This document shows positions 5,743-11,163 of a stretch of DNA of 11,163 bases, one piece after another. The DNA lies in the NCBI GenBank assembly GCA_036516995.1, contig DATDYW010000019.1, positions 1-11,163 on the forward strand. Reading direction: 5' to 3'. The notes under the pieces are model-generated. The model did not search any database and had not been told where the DNA came from. It saw nothing but the letters and a program-made list of their open reading frames with translations. Positions within the stretch are counted from its first letter, which is position 1, and each line of letters opens with the position of its first letter. The DNA is from DATDYW01 sp036516995. GTDB lineage: Bacteria; Patescibacteriota; Minisyncoccia; Phycocordibacterales; JAACPR01. A program made the translations under genes and the position numbers.

Positions 5743-6114
5743 TTAAAAGGAGAGCCCGGCCTCGCGCGCCGCCTCGGCCAGCGCCCTGACGTGACCCTGG
5801 TAGCGGAAGCCGCCTCGGTCGAAGACAATCGCCTTGATCTTCTTCTCGAGGACCCGCTCGGCAACCAGGGTGCCAATCGCCCTGGCGCGCAGAAGCGGGG
5901 TCTTCCCTTTCACCTCGCGCCAGTTCGCCTGGGCAATCGTGCGGCAGGCGTCATCGTCGATGACCTGCGCGTAGTCGCCGCGGTTAGAGCGAAAGACGGC
6001 CAGGCGCGGGCGCAGGGCGGTGCCGCTGATTCGGGCGCGGATGCGGCGGTGGCGGCGCGCTCGCCCGAGCGACTTCGCGTTGCGTACCGCCCTGCCTTTG
6101 AGAGATGCCTTCAT
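5743..6114 (-). CDS. rplR: 50S ribosomal protein L18 (uL18)
   Basis: Binds 5S rRNA and, with L5, anchors it to the 50S central protuberance. 123 residues, close to the usual 115-120. The basic N-terminus (RARRHRRIRARISGT, about 18-32), RPRLAVFRSN, the YAQVIDD strand and the C-terminal FDRGGFRYQGHVRALAEAAREAGL are standard L18 features. It starts 3 nt after the rplF stop, in the canonical order L6-L18-S5, which points to coupled translation. Confidence 0.97.
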   Translation of the reverse strand: MKASLKGRAVRNAKSLGRARRHRRIRARISGTALRPRLAVFRSNRGDYAQVIDDDACRTIAQANWREVKGKTPLLRARAIGTLVAERVLEKKIKAIVFDRGGFRYQGHVRALAEAAREAGLSF

Positions 6115-6117
6115 ACG

Positions 6118-6651
6118 CTAGACGCCGCGCTTGCCCTGCTTGCGGCGAACGTACTCGCCCTCGTAGCGAATGCCCTTGCCCTTGTACGGCTCCGGCTTCT
6201 TGTGGCTGCGAACAACGGCGGCCAGCTGGCCCACGGCCTGCTTGTCGGCGCCCTGGATTGTCATCACACCTTTCTCGGAAGTAACTTTGAGGCCCTTTGG
6301 AATTGGCACCTCGACGCCGTGCGAGAGACCGACGGCGAGGGCAACTTTGTCGCCTTTAACTTCCATTCGGTACCCGACGCCCTCGATGAGGAGCTTCTTC
6401 TCGTAGCCCTCGGTTACGCCCTGGAGCGCACCTTTGATGAGCGAGGCGTAGGTGCCCCAGAGCGCCCGGGTCTCGATGGAGCCGTCGCGGGGCTCGAGCG
6501 TCACGATGCCGCCGTCGACCTTCGCGGAAATCGCGTTCCGCATCGGAACGGTAACCTCGCCCTTCGGGCCTTTCACGAGCAGGCACGCATCGCCGAGGCG
6601 CGCCTCCGCGCCCTTCGGAATCGTCACCGGTCGCTTGCCGAGTCGAGACAT
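6118..6651 (-). CDS. rplF: 50S ribosomal protein L6 (uL6)
   Basis: 50S protein near the factor-binding site, contacting the sarcin-ricin region. 177 residues, the usual length, with two related domains. MSRLGKRPVTIPKG is the classical start, so ATG 6651 is used; an upstream in-frame ATG at 6675 would only add MPRLNFSF and overlap rpsH. The conserved C-terminal part includes EGVGYRMEVKGDKVALAVGLSH and EPYKGKGIRYEGEYVRRKQGK. The leader reads AACTTTTCTTTT-ATG on the minus strand: pyrimidine-rich, with no Shine-Dalgarno sequence. Confidence 0.97.
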   Translation of the reverse strand: MSRLGKRPVTIPKGAEARLGDACLLVKGPKGEVTVPMRNAISAKVDGGIVTLEPRDGSIETRALWGTYASLIKGALQGVTEGYEKKLLIEGVGYRMEVKGDKVALAVGLSHGVEVPIPKGLKVTSEKGVMTIQGADKQAVGQLAAVVRSHKKPEPYKGKGIRYEGEYVRRKQGKRGV

Positions 6652-6667
6652 AAAAGAAAAGTTGAGT

Positions 6668-7060
6668 CTAGGCAACCTGGCAGAGGACCTCGCCGCCGAC
6701 GCGCTCCCGCCGCGCCTGGCGGTCCGACATCACGCCCTTCGGGGTGGAGAGGACGCGAACGCCGTAGCCCTGGCGGAACGGGTGGAGCTCCTTGGCGGCG
6801 GCGTAGACGCGGCGAGAGAACTTCGAGACGCGCGCGGCCTCGCGGATGGCTGGACCCTCTTCGCTATATGCAAGCGAAACCTCTAGGCGGAGCTTCGGCG
6901 CCTTACCTTTCACTTCATAGTCAGCGATGAACTTCTCTTTCTTGAGAACAGAAGCAACGGCCTCAAGAAGTTTGGTGTGCGGCACAACCACCAGCGCCTT
7001 CTTGACGGCCGAGGCGTTCTTCAGGGCGACCACCAGGTTCGCGACGCTGTCGTTTACCAT
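6668..7060 (-). CDS. rpsH: 30S ribosomal protein S8 (uS8)
   Basis: Early 16S rRNA-binding protein of the 30S central domain; in E. coli it also represses the spc mRNA. 130 residues, normal length. It opens MVNDSVANLVVALKNAS (classical MVNDPIADMLTRIRNA type) and closes with the RNA-binding block VLSTPKGVMSDRQARRERVGGEVLCQV. The ATG overlaps the rpsN stop region by 7 nt (7054-7060), so rpsN and rpsH are probably translationally coupled. Confidence 0.97.
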   Translation of the reverse strand: MVNDSVANLVVALKNASAVKKALVVVPHTKLLEAVASVLKKEKFIADYEVKGKAPKLRLEVSLAYSEEGPAIREAARVSKFSRRVYAAAKELHPFRQGYGVRVLSTPKGVMSDRQARRERVGGEVLCQVA

Positions 7061-7239
7061 GACGACTTTCGAATGCCCGGGATCTCGCCGACGTTGGCCT
7101 TCTCGCGGAAGCAGATGCGGCAGAGGGAAAAGTCGCGCATGTAGCCGCGGCGGCGGCCGCAGAGGAAGCAGCGCCGCACGACGCGGGAGGCAAACTTGGG
7201 CTTGCGGGTCGCCCGAACCTTGGTAGACGTTTTGGCCAT
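7054..7239 (-). CDS. rpsN: 30S ribosomal protein S14, zinc-binding type (uS14)
   Basis: 30S head protein. At 61 residues it is the short zinc-ribbon form: C24-x2-C27 and C40-x2-C43 are separated by 12 residues (CFLCGRRRGYMRDFSLCRIC). The conserved end, FREKANVGEIPGIRKSSW, matches the family. The longer zinc-free paralogue is not seen here. A 54-nt gap separates it from rplE, the largest gap inside the ribosomal cluster; I see no clear promoter or hairpin in it. Confidence 0.97.
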   Translation of the reverse strand: MAKTSTKVRATRKPKFASRVVRRCFLCGRRRGYMRDFSLCRICFREKANVGEIPGIRKSSW

Positions 7240-7293
7240 TTCGCTTAAGAAAGCCCGTGGAATCTAGCAGGGAAAACCTAGCCGGTCAACGCG

Positions 7294-7869
7294 TTAAGCC
7301 TTGGCCTTCGCCTTGGCATCGGCGACCTTGAAAGGCAGCCCGAGGTGAGCGAGGAAGGCCGCGGCCTCTGCCCTCGACTTGGCGGTAGTAACTATCGTGA
7401 CGGCGAAACCGAAAGAGTCGCGGACATCCTGGTCGGCGACCTCCGGGAAGACGCCGCTCTCCTTGATGCCAATGGTGGCGTTCCCCATCTCGTCGATGAC
7501 CGTCGGGGCGACGCCGCGGAAGTCCTTGGTGCGCGGCAGGGCGACGTTGATCAGCTTGCCGAGGAAGCCCTGCATCCGGGCGCCGCGCAGCGTCACCTGG
7601 TAGCCGGAGAGCTGGCCCTCGCGAACCTTGAAGGAGGCAATAGATTTCTTGGCGAGCCGCGAGGCCGACTTCTGGCCGGTGATGAGGGCGAGCTTCTCGC
7701 CAATCAGCTCCTGGCGCTTCTTGTCGGTGACCGAGCCGACGCCGACGGAGACCACGGCCTTCACGAGGCGCGGCGACTGCATCGGATTCTTGTACTCGAA
7801 GTCTCCCTTCATCGCGGCGAAGGCCGTCTTCTGCCTGTCCCTCACGTTGGCTACGGTGGTGGTAGTCAT
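7294..7869 (-). CDS. rplE: 50S ribosomal protein L5 (uL5)
   Basis: Binds 5S rRNA in the central protuberance and contacts the P-site tRNA. 191 residues; the core matches L5 (YKNPMQSPRLVKAVVSVGVG, LITGQKSASRLAKKSIASFKVREG, VTLRGARMQGFLGKLINVALPRTKDFRG). The C-terminus carries a short Ala/Lys tail (VADAKAKAKA) not found in E. coli L5. The leader is AACTTTTCATCT-ATG: its last 12 bases including the ATG are identical to those before rpsQ, and there is no Shine-Dalgarno sequence. Confidence 0.97.
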   Translation of the reverse strand: MTTTTVANVRDRQKTAFAAMKGDFEYKNPMQSPRLVKAVVSVGVGSVTDKKRQELIGEKLALITGQKSASRLAKKSIASFKVREGQLSGYQVTLRGARMQGFLGKLINVALPRTKDFRGVAPTVIDEMGNATIGIKESGVFPEVADQDVRDSFGFAVTIVTTAKSRAEAAAFLAHLGLPFKVADAKAKAKA

Positions 7870-7883
7870 AGATGAAAAGTTAG

Positions 7884-8192
7884 CTAAATGGCCTCGCCGC
7901 TCTTCCGGGCGAACCGCACCTTCTTGCCGCCCTCCACGCGCAGGCCAATACGGGTGGGCTTGCCACTCTTCGGATCAATCGGCATCACGTTGGAGGCGTG
8001 AATCGGCATCGGGCGCTCGACGATGCGGCCCTTCTCGTTGCGGGTGGCGCGGCGGTGGCGCTTGACGAGGTTGAGGCCCTCGAGCACGACGCGGTTCTCG
8101 GCGGCGAGCACGGAGACTACCTTCGCCGTTGCCCCGCGGTGCCTGCCGGTAATCACGGCGACGGTATCTCCTTTCCTGATGCGCATCTTCAT
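7884..8192 (-). CDS. rplX: 50S ribosomal protein L24 (uL24)
   Basis: Initiates 50S assembly on 23S rRNA near the tunnel exit. 102 residues, standard length, with an N-terminal KOW motif (IRKGDTVAVITGRHRGATAKVVSVL, about 5-29), then VVLEGLNLVKRHRRA and ERPMPIHASNVMPIDPKSGKPTRIG. It begins 9 nt after the rplN stop; the leader AGAAAAATTTT-ATG is AT-rich and lacks a Shine-Dalgarno sequence. Confidence 0.97.
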   Translation of the reverse strand: MKMRIRKGDTVAVITGRHRGATAKVVSVLAAENRVVLEGLNLVKRHRRATRNEKGRIVERPMPIHASNVMPIDPKSGKPTRIGLRVEGGKKVRFARKSGEAI

Positions 8193-8201
8193 AAAATTTT
8201 T

Positions 8202-8573
8202 CTAGATGATTTCCGGCGCCAGCGAGGCCACCGACTGGAAGCCGCGCTCCGCGAGCTCGCGCGGAATCGGCCCGAAGACGCGGTTGCCGAGCGGCTCGCC
8301 CTTCAGCTTGTCGACCAGCACCACCGCGTTCTCGTCGAAGCGGATGTAGGAGCCGTCCTGGCGCCGGAACGGACGGGTCTGGCGGACGACCACCGCGTGG
8401 GCGACGTCCTTCTTCTTGGACTGCTTGCGCGGGTCGGCCTTCTGCACCGAGATGACCACCAGCTCGCCAATCTGGGCGTAGCGCTTCTTCGAGGCGCCGA
8501 GCACCTTGAACACCCGGCCGATTTTGGCGCCGGTGTTGTCCGCGACGACGACGATGGAGCGATCCTGAATCAT
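8202..8573 (-). CDS. rplN: 50S ribosomal protein L14 (uL14)
   Basis: 50S protein at the subunit interface, forming bridge B8 with 16S rRNA; also the usual docking point of the silencing factor RsfS. 123 residues with the characteristic MIQDRSIVVVADNTGAK start, a central RRQDGSYIRFDENAVVLVDK stretch and the GNRVFGPIPRELAERGFQSVASLAPEII end. It starts 3 nt after the rpsQ stop in the usual S17-L14-L24 order. Confidence 0.98.
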   Translation of the reverse strand: MIQDRSIVVVADNTGAKIGRVFKVLGASKKRYAQIGELVVISVQKADPRKQSKKKDVAHAVVVRQTRPFRRQDGSYIRFDENAVVLVDKLKGEPLGNRVFGPIPRELAERGFQSVASLAPEII

Positions 8574-8576
8574 AAA

Positions 8577-8864
8577 TTATGCAATCACCGTGAACCGCTT
8601 GTCGCGCGACATCGGGCGGCACTCGGCGATGGTCACCTTCTCTCCAATCTTCTTGGTGTTGCCCGCGTCGTGCGCCTTGTAGCGCTTGCGCCTCGAGAGC
8701 AGCTTGCCGTACTTCGGGTGGCGCAGCGTGCGGGTGACGACCACCACGACGGTGTCCTTCATCTTGTCGGAGGCGACGACACCCCGGAGGGTGCGACCTT
8801 TCGGGGCTGCCCTGGCGACAGCTTTCGCGTCCTCCCTCTTTGGCTTCCTACTGAAGATAGACAT
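8577..8864 (-). CDS. rpsQ: 30S ribosomal protein S17 (uS17)
   Basis: Primary 16S rRNA-binding protein of the 30S body with an OB fold. 95 residues. The core runs from about 27 on: TLRGVVASDKMKDTVVVVV, RHPKYGKLLSRRKRYKAHDA, GEKVTIAECRPMSRDKRFTVI. A basic N-terminal extension of about 20 residues (SIFSRKPKREDAK) precedes it. The leader is AAATTTTCATCT-ATG, sharing a 12-base block including the ATG with rplE. Confidence 0.97.
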   Translation of the reverse strand: MSIFSRKPKREDAKAVARAAPKGRTLRGVVASDKMKDTVVVVVTRTLRHPKYGKLLSRRKRYKAHDAGNTKKIGEKVTIAECRPMSRDKRFTVIA

Positions 8865-8874
8865 AGATGAAAAT

Positions 8875-9084
8875 TTAGGCGGTGGGCTTTGCCGCAGACC
8901 TGACGCGAGCGTTCTGCGCCGTCAGGATGCGGGCGATGTCCCTGCGGGTAGCAGCCGCCGCCTTGACGTTGCCGCTGGCCGCGCCCGAGCGACCGAAGCG
9001 AGCCGCGCGAGCAGCCTCGCGCTTCTCGGTGAGGAGCAGGGCGAGCTCCTGGTCGGACTTGTCTCTGATGTCGGCGGCGTTCAT
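8875..9084 (-). CDS. rpmC: 50S ribosomal protein L29 (uL29)
   Basis: Small two-helix 50S protein at the tunnel exit, part of the docking site for SRP and trigger factor. 69 residues. Helix 1, AADIRDKSDQELALLLTEKREAARAARF, and the conserved RRDIARILTAQN of helix 2 identify it. The region between them is Ala/Gly-rich and diverged, as is common in this fast-evolving protein. Its position between rplP and rpsQ is standard. Confidence 0.95.
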   Translation of the reverse strand: MNAADIRDKSDQELALLLTEKREAARAARFGRSGAASGNVKAAAATRRDIARILTAQNARVRSAAKPTA

Positions 9085-9097
9085 TGGCGTGGGGGCG

Positions 9098-9544
9098 CTA
9101 CTTTACAGACCCGGCGGCGGTTCGCAAGCGGGCGACAACCCGGGTGGTGATGGGCAGCTTGGTGCCAGCCTTGCGCAGCGCCTCGTGGGCAATCGCGTCG
9201 GTGACGCCGTCGACCTCGAAGATGACGCGGCCGGGGCGGACGACGCACTCGTAGCCCTGCGGGTCGCCCTTGCCCTTCCCCATCTTCACCTCCGCCGGCT
9301 TCCGGGTGAACGGCCGGTCCGGAAAAACGCGCGTCCAGGCGCGGCCGTTCTTGCCGAGGTAGCGAACCATTGCGCGGCGAGCAGCCTCGATTGCGTTGGA
9401 CTTCACCCTGGCGTTGCTGGTTGCCTTCAGCCCGTGCGAGCCGAACGAGAGCGTGATGCCGCGCGTCTCCGGACGGTTCCAGATTTTCCGGTTCTCGCGG
9501 CCGGTGTGCCACTTGCGGTGCTTAACTTTCTTAGGAAACAGCAT
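9098..9544 (-). CDS. rplP: 50S ribosomal protein L16 (uL16)
   Basis: 50S protein next to the A-site tRNA elbow, needed late in assembly and for peptidyl transfer. 148 residues, slightly longer than the usual 136-144. Hallmarks: MLFPKKVKHRKWHTGR start, ITLSFGSHGLKA, SNAIEAARRAMVRYLGKNGRAWTRVFPDRPFTRKPAEVKMGKGKG, then VRPGRVIFEVDGV and the C-terminal ALRKAGTKLPITTRVV. It begins 1 nt after the rpsC stop, so translation is probably coupled. Confidence 0.98.
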   Translation of the reverse strand: MLFPKKVKHRKWHTGRENRKIWNRPETRGITLSFGSHGLKATSNARVKSNAIEAARRAMVRYLGKNGRAWTRVFPDRPFTRKPAEVKMGKGKGDPQGYECVVRPGRVIFEVDGVTDAIAHEALRKAGTKLPITTRVVARLRTAAGSVK

Positions 9545-9545
9545 A

Positions 9546-10256
9546 CTAGCGGCGTGAGCGCGGGGCAGGAGACGGCGCCGACTGATTGGACTTCTCGTTG
9601 GCGGCGAACACCTCGCCGCGGTAAATCCAGACCTTGATGCCGATGTCGCCCTGCGGGATGTGCGCCTTGTTCGTAGCGTAGTCGATGTCGGCGCGGAAGG
9701 TCTGGAGCGGCACGCGGCCCTGCTTGAGCTCCTCGGTGCGCGACATGTCGGCGCCGTTGAGCCGGCCGGAGAGCCTCACGCGGACACCCTCGACCTCGCG
9801 GTTGGCCATCACCTTCTCGACCATCTGCTTGAGCACGCGGCGGAACGGCATCCGCTTCTCGATTGACTCCTTAACAGCGAAAGCGATAAGTGGAGCGGAA
9901 GTCTCCGGCGTGCGCACCTCCTCGACGTCAATCTTGAGTTCGACCTTCGGATTCCAGACCTTCCGCTTCTTCATTTCGGCGGTGAGCTCCTGGCGAACCT
10001 TCTCGAGGTGCTCGCCGGAGCGGCCGATGACGAGGCCGGGCCTCCCAGTCTTCACGACCACACGCAGGGTCTTGTCGTTACGCTCAATCTCGATCCCCGC
10101 GAGGTAGTGGTACTCGAGGCGCTTCTCGAGAAACTTGCGCACCGTGAGGTCGCCGGTGAGGAAGTCGCGGTACTTCTTGTCGAGGCCGAACCAGCGCGAC
10201 TTCCAGTCGCGGATGATGCCGAGGCGGTGGGCGAAGGGGTGTACGACTTTGGTCAT
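9546..10256 (-). CDS. rpsC: 30S ribosomal protein S3 (uS3)
   Basis: 30S head protein at the mRNA entry channel, with helicase activity together with S4 and S5. 236 residues. It opens MTKVVHPFAHRLGIIRDWKS; a type II KH domain covers about 40-110 with its GxxG loop at 78-81 (VIGRSGEHL); the C-terminal S3 domain includes MPFRRVLKQMVEKVM, GVRVRLSGRLNGADMSRTE and the closing IPQGDIGIKVWIYRGEVF. ATG 10256 is used: the frame is open to 10547, but that part is Pro/Arg-rich shadow over rplV. It starts 4 nt after the rplV stop. Confidence 0.98.
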   Translation of the reverse strand: MTKVVHPFAHRLGIIRDWKSRWFGLDKKYRDFLTGDLTVRKFLEKRLEYHYLAGIEIERNDKTLRVVVKTGRPGLVIGRSGEHLEKVRQELTAEMKKRKVWNPKVELKIDVEEVRTPETSAPLIAFAVKESIEKRMPFRRVLKQMVEKVMANREVEGVRVRLSGRLNGADMSRTEELKQGRVPLQTFRADIDYATNKAHIPQGDIGIKVWIYRGEVFAANEKSNQSAPSPAPRSRR

Positions 10257-10260
10257 GGGA

Positions 10261-10704
10261 TTACTTCTTGGCGGCCTTCGTAGCCTTCTTGGCTTTGGCG
10301 GTCTTCGGGGCCTTCCGATTCGCAGCTTCGCTGCTCCCCTTTTTACCCCCGCCGCCGGCCTGCTTCGCGCCGGCGGCTGATGCCTCGGTAAGCTCAATGG
10401 AAACGTGACAGGTTCGCTTGCGAATCGGGGCCGTGGCGCCGCGGGCTCGGGGCATCCAGCGCCACTGGGTCGCGCCCTGATCGACGGAGCACTTCGAGAC
10501 AACGAGGTCGGCGGCGTCTGTCTTGAAATTGTTCTTCGCGTTTGCAATTGCCGACTCTAGGAGCTTCTTGATTGGGAGCGAGGCGCGCTTCGAGGTAAAG
10601 GAGAGGAAGGCGAGCGCCTCCGGGACGCGCTTGCCGCGAATCTGGTCGACGACGAGGCGCACCTTGCGGGGCGACTGGCGGTAGTTTCGGAGGTGAGCCT
10701 GCAT
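10261..10704 (-). CDS. rplV: 50S ribosomal protein L22 (uL22) with Lys/Ala tail
   Basis: 50S protein whose beta-hairpin lines the exit tunnel; changes there can give macrolide resistance. 147 residues against the usual 110-115. The core is clear: MQAHLRNYRQSPRKVRLVVDQIRG, LLESAIANAKNNF, and the tunnel hairpin VDQGATQWRWMPRARGATAPIRKRTCHVSIELTE. From about residue 110 a low-complexity tail (AAGAKQAGGGGKKGSS, then repeated KAxKA blocks) follows. GGAGGG lies about 17 nt upstream of the ATG, too far to be a normal Shine-Dalgarno sequence. Confidence 0.97.
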   Translation of the reverse strand: MQAHLRNYRQSPRKVRLVVDQIRGKRVPEALAFLSFTSKRASLPIKKLLESAIANAKNNFKTDAADLVVSKCSVDQGATQWRWMPRARGATAPIRKRTCHVSIELTEASAAGAKQAGGGGKKGSSEAANRKAPKTAKAKKATKAAKK

Positions 10705-10727
10705 ACGGGTCTAGATGGAAACCCTCC

Positions 10728-11078
10728 TTACTTCTTGGCCGCCGGCGTCTCGGTCGCAGCCTTTGTCGACTTGGCCGCATCGAGCTCGCCCTGCTTCTTG
10801 GCGACGTCGAGCTCCTTCTGCATCTTGCCGCCGTGGCGGGTGAACTTCTTGCTTGGTGAGAACTCGCCGAGTCGGTGCCCCACCATCTCCTCGGTAACGA
10901 GTACCTCAAGATGGCTCTTGCCGTTGTGGACCCCGAAGGTGAAGCCGACCATCTCCGGGGCTATTTGGCTCCGGCGGGCCCACGTCTTAATGACCCCGGC
11001 GGCAGCGGGGCGCGTGTCGGCGACCTTCTTCATGAGCTTGGCGTCCAGGAAGGGCCCTTTCTTGAGTGATCGAGACAT
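10728..11078 (-). CDS. rpsS: 30S ribosomal protein S19 (uS19) with C-terminal extension
   Basis: 30S head protein that forms a complex with S13 and contacts the A-site tRNA region and bridge B1a. 116 residues against about 92 in E. coli. It starts MSRSLKKGPFLDAKL, followed by IKTWARRSQIAPEMVGFTFGVHNGK and VTEEMVGHRLGEFSPSKKFTRHGGK; the last 30 or so residues are an Ala/Lys-rich tail (ATETPAAKK end). It is the first gene of the cluster inside the window. The upstream 85 nt hold a long hairpin rather than the end of rplB, so this may be the head of a transcript. The leader is TTTTCATTACCT-ATG. Confidence 0.97.
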   Translation of the reverse strand: MSRSLKKGPFLDAKLMKKVADTRPAAAGVIKTWARRSQIAPEMVGFTFGVHNGKSHLEVLVTEEMVGHRLGEFSPSKKFTRHGGKMQKELDVAKKQGELDAAKSTKAATETPAAKK

Positions 11079-11086
11079 AGGTAATG

Positions 11087-11138
11087 AAAAGCCCGCTGGT
11101 CCGGACGCGTTCGAGCGAACGCTCGGACCCTCTGCGGG
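11087..11138 (-). promoter_or_regulatory. Long hairpin in the rpsS leader: attenuator, regulator site or terminator of an upstream gene
   Basis: Three stacked stems: CCCGC/GCGGG (11092-11096, 11134-11138), GGTCCG/CGGACC (11098-11103, 11124-11129), and GCGTTCG/CGAACGC (11107-11113, 11116-11122). On the minus strand the structure ends in GCGGGC-TTTT (T run 11090-11087), 8 nt before the rpsS ATG. The T run is short for a terminator. Autogenous control of the ribosomal operon, attenuation, or ending of an upstream transcript are all possible. Confidence 0.55.
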
Positions 11139-11148
11139 ATACTACTAC

Positions 11149-11154
11149 GATATA
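11149..11154 (-). promoter_or_regulatory. Possible -10 box upstream of the rpsS leader hairpin
   Basis: The minus strand reads TATATC (11154-11149); a second candidate, TAGTAT, is at 11144-11139. Each matches four of six -10 positions. The first would start transcription just before the hairpin. A -35 would lie outside the window. Confidence 0.2.
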
Positions 11155-11163
11155 GGAATCGCC

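Noticed and set aside
7240..7293. Internal promoter or regulatory structure in the 54-nt rplE-rpsN gap
   Set aside because: I found no convincing -10/-35 pair, stable hairpin or small gene there; it is simply the longest gap in the cluster.
10257..10547. N-terminal extension of rpsC by 97 residues
   Set aside because: The extra part lies over rplV, is Pro/Arg-rich shadow, and the S3 family starts at MTKVVHPFAHRLG.

Overview
The window is a piece of a small, fairly G+C-rich bacterial genome, most likely a member of the Candidate Phyla Radiation (Patescibacteria, probably Parcubacteria-like). The grounds are: a compact S10/spc ribosomal-protein cluster running rpsS-rplV-rpsC-rplP-rpmC-rpsQ-rplN-rplX-rplE-rpsN-rpsH-rplF-rplR-rpsE-rplO-secY on the minus strand; no rpmD (L30) between rpsE and rplO, an absence known across CPR; adk and map after secY; low-complexity tails on several ribosomal proteins; and a winged-helix/Cas2-like (PaaX-like) protein of a type common in Parcubacteria. 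The standard genetic code fits.

Layout. 1-95 (minus): start of an unknown gene cut by the window edge. 187-726 (plus): an unknown four-helix membrane protein, divergent from it, closed by a strong terminator. 777-1550 (minus): map. 1622-2242: a plus-strand PaaX/Cas2-like gene set exactly between two related 15-bp hairpins, lying between map and adk. 2264-2854 (minus): an atypical adenylate-kinase-like NMP kinase. 2921-3193 (plus): a 90-residue membrane protein lying between adk and secY, followed by two intergenic hairpins. 3346-11078 (minus): secY and 15 ribosomal-protein genes, nearly gapless. 11079-11163: a non-coding leader or intergenic region with a long hairpin; the usual rplB is not directly upstream of rpsS.

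The ribosomal genes supply 30S and 50S subunit proteins, secY the translocon, map the removal of N-terminal methionine, and adk nucleotide balance; this is the classic spc grouping. Two plus-strand insertions separate secY, adk and map, so adk and map probably have their own promoters. Several non-ribosomal genes appear to start within 6-8 nt of an extended -10 box, which suggests leaderless mRNAs. The ribosomal genes mostly lack Shine-Dalgarno sequences, and some carry a TTTTCAT pyrimidine-rich motif instead.

The best candidate for an undescribed system is the hairpin-flanked PaaX/Cas2-like unit at 1622-2242. Its two hairpins have the same orientation and almost the same loop, differ by compensatory base-pair changes, and overlap the gene's ribosome-binding region at one end and its stop codon at the other. 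The gene is poorer in G+C than its surroundings.
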